Origin: Bacteroidales bacterium
GTDB lineage: Bacteria > Bacteroidota > Bacteroidia > Bacteroidales > Dysgonomonadaceae
NCBI GenBank assembly: GCA_012518155.1
Contig: JAAYTC010000097.1
Span: 1 to 9,008, forward strand
Direction: 5' to 3'
DNA: 9,008 nucleotides
Under the pieces are notes generated by a model. The model was not told where the DNA came from. It did no database searches and saw only the letters and a program-made list of their open reading frames with translations. The number at the start of each line of letters is the position of its first letter. Position 1 is the first letter of the stretch. This document shows, in pieces, positions 4,788-9,008 of this stretch. The position numbers and the translations under genes were made by a program.

Positions 4788-6593
4788 TTACACCGCCAGC
4801 GTGTCGAGCATCTTACCAAGGTTGAGGCTGCGGGCCGAGGCATCGAAGATCTTTCGATACTCGCCGTCAAGCTTGTAGAGCGACTCGTGGGAGCCAGTCT
4901 CTACCAATCGCCCTTCTTTTAACACATGGATCACGTCGGCATCCACTATTTGCGACAGCGAGTGGGAAATGATCACCACGGTGCGTCCCTCTTTTATGGC
5001 GTCGAGGCTCATCTTAATATGTTCGGTGGCGATGGCGTCGAGGCTCGCGGTGGGCTCATCGAGGAAGATCACCGGCGGGTTCTTCAGGAACAACCGCGCG
5101 ATGGCAATCCGTTGCTGCTGCCCCCCGCTCAAGTTGGAAGCATCGGCATCGTAGCCCTCGGGGAGCGTCAACACCTGATCATGCAGGTACGCCTTCACCG
5201 AGGCCTCCATCACCTCCTCGCGGGTCGCATCGATCTTCCCGTACAGGATATTGTCGTAGATGGATCCTTTAAAGATATGGTTCTTTTGCAATACCAAGCC
5301 GATGTGGTCACGAAGGGAACCGTTCTCGTACTCCTCCAAGTCGATGCCGTCCAGCGTGATCACCCCGTCGTCCGGTTTATAAAACTTGCTCAGCAGGTTA
5401 ATCAAGGTACTCTTCCCCGCCCCGCTCAATCCCACGATGGCGGTTGTCTTCCCTTTCTCCAGTGAGAGGGTTACGTCGTACAACGCCTGTTTCCCGTTGG
5501 GGTAGGTGAAGTTCACGTCGCGCACCTCGAACTGCCCCTGCACATCCTCCGCCATCACGGGGCCGCCTATTTCCACCGCCCCGTCGTTATCGAGCACCTC
5601 GAAGAACCCGTCGGCATAGATGAGCGCGTCGTTGATTTGGTCGTATATACGGTGCAGCTGGCTGATGGGGGCCGACACGTTCCGGAAGAGCATGATATGC
5701 ATCATGATGGCACCGATGCCCATCTGCCCGTCCAGCACGAGGTAGACGGTCAGAATGATGATCAACACCACCCCGATTTGCTGGATGAACGACTTCAAAC
5801 TCTCGAACACGTAGCTCGTCCTTCGCGTCTGCAACTGGTTGTCCAGCATCTCCATCTGCACTTCAAACTGCTTCTCGCCCTCTATCTTCTCGCGCACGAA
5901 GCTTTTGATGACCGTGATGGAATCGATGATATTGATCAGGCCGTGGTTCTTCCGTTCGCGGTGCCCCCGCAACTCTCGCCGCCACCCTTTGAGTCGGTGC
6001 GCTTGCCGTTGGCTCACGTAGAAATAGACGGGAATGATCACGAGTGCCATCAACCCCACGTACACGTTGGCGTTAAACATCACCACCAGCGCGATGATGG
6101 CGGTGGAGAACAGCGGCAGGATATCGAGGAAAAAGTTCTGTACCAAGCGGATCAAGCTCTCCACGCCCCGGTTGATCCGCGTCTCCAGGTAACCCGTCTG
6201 GTTGCCCGGCTCGGCGAAGAACGACATCTTGTAAGAGAGGATCCGGTCGACCGCCTTCTGCGACAGGTCGCTGCCGACTTGAATACGGATTTTTTCGCCA
6301 AAATATTTCTGTCCGAACTGGATACCGATATTCAGCAGCTCGTTGGCAATCATAATGGCCGATATAATCAACAGCAGCCGCATCCCGTTCTGGAACGGGT
6401 CGGGCTGGCGGAGCAACTCTTCCACCCGGTTCACCGTCTCGTTCACAAGAATGGGATTCACCTGCGCGGCGAACGACCCGATCAGTGTCAGTAACAGGGT
6501 TCCGGCGATCATCCCCTTGTAGGGTTTTACAAACGGGAGGAGGTTTTGGAAAAGTGCTTTAAAGGATTGGTTATAGGTTTCTTTTTGAATCAT
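4788..6593 (-). CDS. ABC exporter half-transporter (permease-ATPase fusion)
   Basis: The 601-residue product is an MsbA/LmrA-like type I ABC exporter that would act as a homodimer in the inner membrane; the substrate cannot be told from sequence. Numbering from the upstream TTG frame (two residues longer), six membrane segments lie at about 29-48, 73-95, 155-177, 179-197, 272-290 and 292-312. The nucleotide-binding domain has A-loop Y366, Walker A GLSGAGKST (390-398), Q-loop Q438, signature LSGGQQQR (490-497), Walker B VIFLDEP (510-516) and H-loop H546, all intact. I chose the ATG at 6591-6593 over the TTG at 6597-6599, because it gives a clean MIQKETYN start without a rare codon. It is divergent from proA across a repeat-rich intergenic region and has no partner transporter gene, so it looks monocistronic in this window. 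Confidence 0.93.
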   Translation of the reverse strand: MIQKETYNQSFKALFQNLLPFVKPYKGMIAGTLLLTLIGSFAAQVNPILVNETVNRVEELLRQPDPFQNGMRLLLIISAIMIANELLNIGIQFGQKYFGEKIRIQVGSDLSQKAVDRILSYKMSFFAEPGNQTGYLETRINRGVESLIRLVQNFFLDILPLFSTAIIALVVMFNANVYVGLMALVIIPVYFYVSQRQAHRLKGWRRELRGHRERKNHGLINIIDSITVIKSFVREKIEGEKQFEVQMEMLDNQLQTRRTSYVFESLKSFIQQIGVVLIIILTVYLVLDGQMGIGAIMMHIMLFRNVSAPISQLHRIYDQINDALIYADGFFEVLDNDGAVEIGGPVMAEDVQGQFEVRDVNFTYPNGKQALYDVTLSLEKGKTTAIVGLSGAGKSTLINLLSKFYKPDDGVITLDGIDLEEYENGSLRDHIGLVLQKNHIFKGSIYDNILYGKIDATREEVMEASVKAYLHDQVLTLPEGYDADASNLSGGQQQRIAIARLFLKNPPVIFLDEPTASLDAIATEHIKMSLDAIKEGRTVVIISHSLSQIVDADVIHVLKEGRLVETGSHESLYKLDGEYRKIFDASARSLNLGKMLDTLAV

Positions 6594-6718
6594 CGGCAAT
6601 TGGACTTAGATTCACAAAAAGGGTTTAATTTCAAATAAGAAGCTGATGCACGCTTTTTACATTTATTAAGCGTTTCAACCGGCGTTTTCGATGCGCTCTG
6701 TGCGGAATCAAACTCTAG

Positions 6719-6751
6719 TCAAAGTCTTACCAAAGTCTTATCAAAGTCTTT
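6719..6751. repeat. Three tandem 11-bp direct repeats
   Basis: TCAAAGTCTTA, CCAAAGTCTTA and TCAAAGTCTTT follow each other without gaps, sharing CAAAGTCTT. The 11-bp period places each copy on the same DNA face, the arrangement bound by OmpR/PhoB-type regulators. The array lies about 126 bases upstream of the ABC exporter start and about 270 upstream of proA. Confidence 0.7.
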
Positions 6752-6775
6752 TATTCTTCTAATGTAATAGAGGCA

Positions 6776-6821
6776 GGTAAGAGTAAGATACGACGCAGGT
6801 ATATCTTAAATACCTCTTACC
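6776..6821. repeat. Imperfect inverted repeat with 15 paired bases
   Basis: GGTAAGAGTAAGATA (6776-6790) pairs with TATCTTA (6802-6808) and CTCTTACC (6814-6821), giving stems of 7 and 8 bp separated by a 5-base bulge and closed by an 11-base loop. The outer sequence TCTTACC also occurs at 6725-6731, so an alternative pairing is possible. No T-run follows, so it is not a classic terminator. Confidence 0.55.
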
Positions 6822-6855
6822 ACCGTTTATTAATGTTAACAAGATGAAAGATAAC

Positions 6856-6871
6856 CTAGCAGGCTAGCAGG
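6856..6871. repeat. Perfect 8-bp tandem duplication
   Basis: CTAGCAGG is present twice head to tail. It is not clearly part of any promoter or operator. Replication slippage is the simplest explanation. Confidence 0.6.
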
Positions 6872-6900
6872 AGTGAGAAATAATAAAACAACAGGGAAAC

Positions 6901-6930
6901 TTCTCGTTCGAGAATAATTTGCTACCTTTG
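6901..6930 (+). promoter_or_regulatory. Promoter of proAB with hyphenated palindrome
   Basis: TACCTTTG at 6923-6930 matches the Bacteroidetes -7 element TAnnTTTG. The matching -33 position is weak (CTTC rather than TTTG). A hyphenated palindrome TTCTCG-TT-CGAGAA (6901-6914) lies directly over the -33 side, so a bound regulator could replace or block normal -33 recognition. Transcription would start near 6937, giving a leader of about 80 bases before proA. Confidence 0.5.
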
Positions 6931-6940
6931 AGATCGATAT

Positions 6941-6984
6941 AGTTTCTTTTTCACACATTGAGTTCTTTGTCATGTGAAGAAACT
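6941..6984 (+). promoter_or_regulatory. Stem-loop in the proA mRNA leader
   Basis: AGTTTCTT (6941-6948) pairs with AAGAAACT (6977-6984), and after a 3-base bulge CACA (6952-6955) pairs with TGTG (6973-6976), closing a 17-base loop. It would start about four bases after the predicted transcription start and end 33 bases before the proA ATG. A T-run follows at 6992-6996, but the stem is AT-rich. It could stabilise the message or act in attenuation; no known riboswitch is recognised. Confidence 0.4.
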
Positions 6985-7017
6985 GGCTGAATTTTTCATT
7001 CTCCATTTACTGAATTT

Positions 7018-8205
7018 ATGGATAGCAAATTAAAAAACAGTGTACTGTTCTCTCTCGCGGAGTTGCTGGAGGCGAACAGGGCAAAAATCATGGAGGCTAA
7101 CGAGGCGGATGCGCGGGCGTTCCCCGATATGGACGAATCCATGATGGATCGATTGAAAGTAGACAACAATAAGATAGACGGGATGATTCGCTCTCTCAAC
7201 GAGGTGGCCGCACAAGCCGACCCGGAAGGGAGGGTACTGCATGAGCTGGTTCGTGAAGATGGTCTGCGTGTATTTAACCGCACCGTTCCGTTCGGAACTA
7301 TCCTCATCATTTACGAGTCGAGGCCCGATGTGACCATCGAAGCAGGAGCAACCGCGTTCAAGGCCGGGAACAAGATCTTGCTGAAAGGAGGGAAAGAGGC
7401 GTATAACACCAACACGCTGCTCACGGAACTGTGGCAGAACGCGCTACTGACTAACGGGGTAAACAAAAATCGAGTGGAGTACTTGAGCCTCTCGCATGCC
7501 GAGACACAGCAACTGATTAAAGAAAACACCCAAAAAGTGGATCTGATTATCCCTCGCGGTGGGGAAGGACTGATCCAGTTTGTTCAGGAAAACGCCTCCG
7601 TACCGGTTATCGTCAGTGGAAGAGGTAACAATTTCCTCTATATAGATAATGATTCCGACTTCGAGATGGCTGTCCAATTAGTTTTGAACGGGAAGAAACG
7701 GATCAGCGTCTGCAATGCGATCGATAAGGTATTGCTGAACAAGAATCTGCCTGGACTCAATGCTAAAATCAAGGAGCTCACCGAACAACTTACCGAAAAA
7801 GGGATCGAGGTATGGGGAAACAGCGAGGTGGTTGGGGTGGACGATCGCGTGAAAGAGGAGAACGATGCCGCCACACTCTGCGAAGAATACTTGGCACCCA
7901 AACTGTACCTTGCACTCGTGAACGAGATGGAAGATGCTATCGAAATGATTAACTTCTACTCCGGGGGGCATACGGCCGTGATCGTGACAAACGATCAAGA
8001 CACCGCCGACCAGTTTATGCAAGAGGTGGATTGCGCGGCCGTGTATCACAACGCATCGTCTCGGTTTACCGACGGGGGGCAGTTTGGCGTGGGAGCCGAA
8101 ATTGCCATCAGCACGCAAAAGCTTCATTTTCGCGGCCCGCTGGGGGCACACGAGCTGGTCACCAACAAGTGGTTCGTGTACGGAAACGGACAAATCAGGG
8201 AATAA
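7018..8205 (+). CDS. proA: Gamma-glutamyl phosphate reductase
   Basis: ProA reduces gamma-glutamyl phosphate with NADPH to glutamate-5-semialdehyde, the second step of proline synthesis, in the cytoplasm. The 395-residue product has the family's aldehyde-dehydrogenase fold: PFGTILIIYESRPDVTIEAG (91-110), KAGNKILLKGGKEA (115-128), GGEGLIQFV (181-189), the catalytic cysteine C232 in RISVCNAID, and the C-terminal signature FGVGAEIAISTQKLHFRGPL followed by GAHELVTNKW. It is slightly shorter than the common 410-420 residues because of a compact N-terminus. The ATG at 7018 is the only good start: an in-frame stop lies 30 bases upstream. proB follows with a 3- or 24-base gap, so the two are one operon, in the order opposite to proB-proA of E. 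coli. The promoter-like element at 6923 and the leader hairpin precede it. Confidence 0.95.
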   Translation: MDSKLKNSVLFSLAELLEANRAKIMEANEADARAFPDMDESMMDRLKVDNNKIDGMIRSLNEVAAQADPEGRVLHELVREDGLRVFNRTVPFGTILIIYESRPDVTIEAGATAFKAGNKILLKGGKEAYNTNTLLTELWQNALLTNGVNKNRVEYLSLSHAETQQLIKENTQKVDLIIPRGGEGLIQFVQENASVPVIVSGRGNNFLYIDNDSDFEMAVQLVLNGKKRISVCNAIDKVLLNKNLPGLNAKIKELTEQLTEKGIEVWGNSEVVGVDDRVKEENDAATLCEEYLAPKLYLALVNEMEDAIEMINFYSGGHTAVIVTNDQDTADQFMQEVDCAAVYHNASSRFTDGGQFGVGAEIAISTQKLHFRGPLGAHELVTNKWFVYGNGQIRE

Positions 8206-8229
8206 AAGATGCAGGAGAGCGAAGCAGAA

Positions 8230-8997
8230 ATGAAGAAGAAACTGATTATAAAAATTGGCACCTCGACACTCACCGCAGGTACTAACCGAATATCGTTTGC
8301 CGTTATCGAGAGCATGGCACGACAAATCGTGGAACTTAAAAAAGAGTACGACATCGTGATCGTCTCTTCGGGTGCCATCGCCACGGCACGCCAGTTCGTG
8401 GAAATTAACGGGTTTAACAAGCATGTCGACTCCAAGCAGGCATTAGCGGCCATCGGACAGACCAAGCTGATGGAGCTATATGACAACATCTTCGGCACGT
8501 TCGGCCTGAATATCGCGCAAATATTGCTCACATACCGCGATTTCGAGAACCCGGTGGCCAACGAAAATACGCGTAATACCATCCGGCGACTTTGGCAAGT
8601 GGATTACATTCCTATCGTGAACGAGAACGACACCGTCTCCATCGAAGAGATTATGCTGGGAGATAACGATAAGCTTTCAGCGTTGGTGGCCGTGATCACG
8701 GAAGCCGATCTGCTGGTACTGGTCTCCGATATCGATGGCATTTTCGACCGCAACCCGCACCTGCACCCCGACGCGCAATTGATTCCGGAAGTAAATAACC
8801 TGGAGTCGGTAGAGGCATGCATCGAGGAGAAAGAGTCTACGCTCGGCACCGGGGGCATGTCGTCGAAAATACATGCGGCAGAAATTTGCATGGAAAACGG
8901 GGTAGAGATGTGGATCGTGAATGGGCAACGCCCCAATTATATCATCAACGCGATGGGCAACAGGATTCCGTTTACTCGCTTCGTCAAAAAACAGTAA
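8230..8997 (+). CDS. proB: Glutamate 5-kinase without PUA domain
   Basis: ProB phosphorylates glutamate with ATP to gamma-glutamyl phosphate, which ProA then uses; it is normally the feedback-controlled first step of proline synthesis. The amino-acid-kinase fold is complete: KIGTSTL near the N-terminus, IVSSGAIATARQF, IVNENDTVS with LGDNDKLSALVA, VLVSDIDGIFDRNP, and GTGGMSSKIHAAE. The protein ends soon after the kinase domain (255 residues), so the C-terminal PUA domain found in the roughly 367-residue E. coli enzyme is absent; short forms occur in several bacteria. I prefer the ATG at 8230, which gives MKKKLIIKIG and has AGGAGAG 10 bases upstream. The ATG at 8209 would add seven residues and lies three bases after the proA stop. 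The short spacing suggests translational coupling to proA. Confidence 0.93.
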   Translation: MKKKLIIKIGTSTLTAGTNRISFAVIESMARQIVELKKEYDIVIVSSGAIATARQFVEINGFNKHVDSKQALAAIGQTKLMELYDNIFGTFGLNIAQILLTYRDFENPVANENTRNTIRRLWQVDYIPIVNENDTVSIEEIMLGDNDKLSALVAVITEADLLVLVSDIDGIFDRNPHLHPDAQLIPEVNNLESVEACIEEKESTLGTGGMSSKIHAAEICMENGVEMWIVNGQRPNYIINAMGNRIPFTRFVKKQ

Positions 8998-9008
8998 CGC
9001 GCCTTTTC

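Larger units (their letters stand above)
6594..7017. other. Divergent intergenic region between ABC exporter and proA
   Basis: No gene is supported in these 424 bases. They hold, in order, three 11-bp direct repeats (6719-6751), a long imperfect hairpin (6776-6821), a perfect 8-bp tandem duplication CTAGCAGG (6856-6871), a hyphenated palindrome (6901-6914), the proA -7 element (6923-6930) and a leader stem-loop (6941-6984). I could not find a convincing promoter for the ABC exporter on the minus strand. Confidence 0.6.

Noticed and set aside
5637..6494. 285-codon plus-strand ORF antisense to the ABC exporter
   Set aside because: Histidine- and aspartate-rich shadow of a fully conserved ABC exporter; no promoter, start signal or family match.

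Overview
The window most likely comes from a bacterium of the Bacteroidetes, probably order Bacteroidales. This is an inference from: promoter-like sites of the TTG-N19/20-TAnnTTTG type; a protein resembling the Bacteroidetes family DUF5053; an FtsX-like permease, TolC-type protein and NtrC-type receiver of the style seen in that phylum; and the near absence of strong Shine-Dalgarno sites. No rRNA, tRNA, CRISPR array, transposase or integrase is visible.

Layout. 1-649 (+) is the 3' part of an FtsX/MacB-like ABC permease, with a suspected frameshift near position 80. About 750-1393 (-) is a small AT-rich module: a DUF5053-like gene, an upstream short coiled-coil ORF interrupted by a stop codon, and a promoter whose spacer is filled by a palindrome. 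1495-1605 holds a sigma54-like -24/-12 promoter with two tandem dyads upstream. 1697-3169 (+) is a TolC-family outer membrane efflux protein. 3274-3768 (+) is an NtrC-type response regulator cut off right after its receiver and linker, with a tail that looks like the end of a histidine kinase. 3837-4592 (-) is a higBA toxin-antitoxin pair with its own promoter. 4788-6593 (-) is a complete half-size ABC exporter. After a 424-base divergent intergenic region rich in repeats, 7018-8997 (+) is a proA-proB operon for the first two steps of proline synthesis from glutamate.

How the parts fit. The left 3.8 kb reads as the remains of a sigma54-controlled ABC efflux locus (permease, TolC, response regulator, sensor kinase). 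The promoter, its tandem dyads and tolC look intact. The regulator has lost its AAA+ and DNA-binding domains, the kinase is essentially gone, and the permease may be frameshifted. Two AT-rich insertions, the DUF5053 module and higBA, lie within or at the edge of this GC-richer locus. The right half is ordinary: an ABC exporter and a metabolic operon transcribed divergently. The most interesting signals are the tandem-dyad/sigma54 control region coupled to a decapitated regulator, and several phased repeat or palindrome arrays in the intergenic regions.
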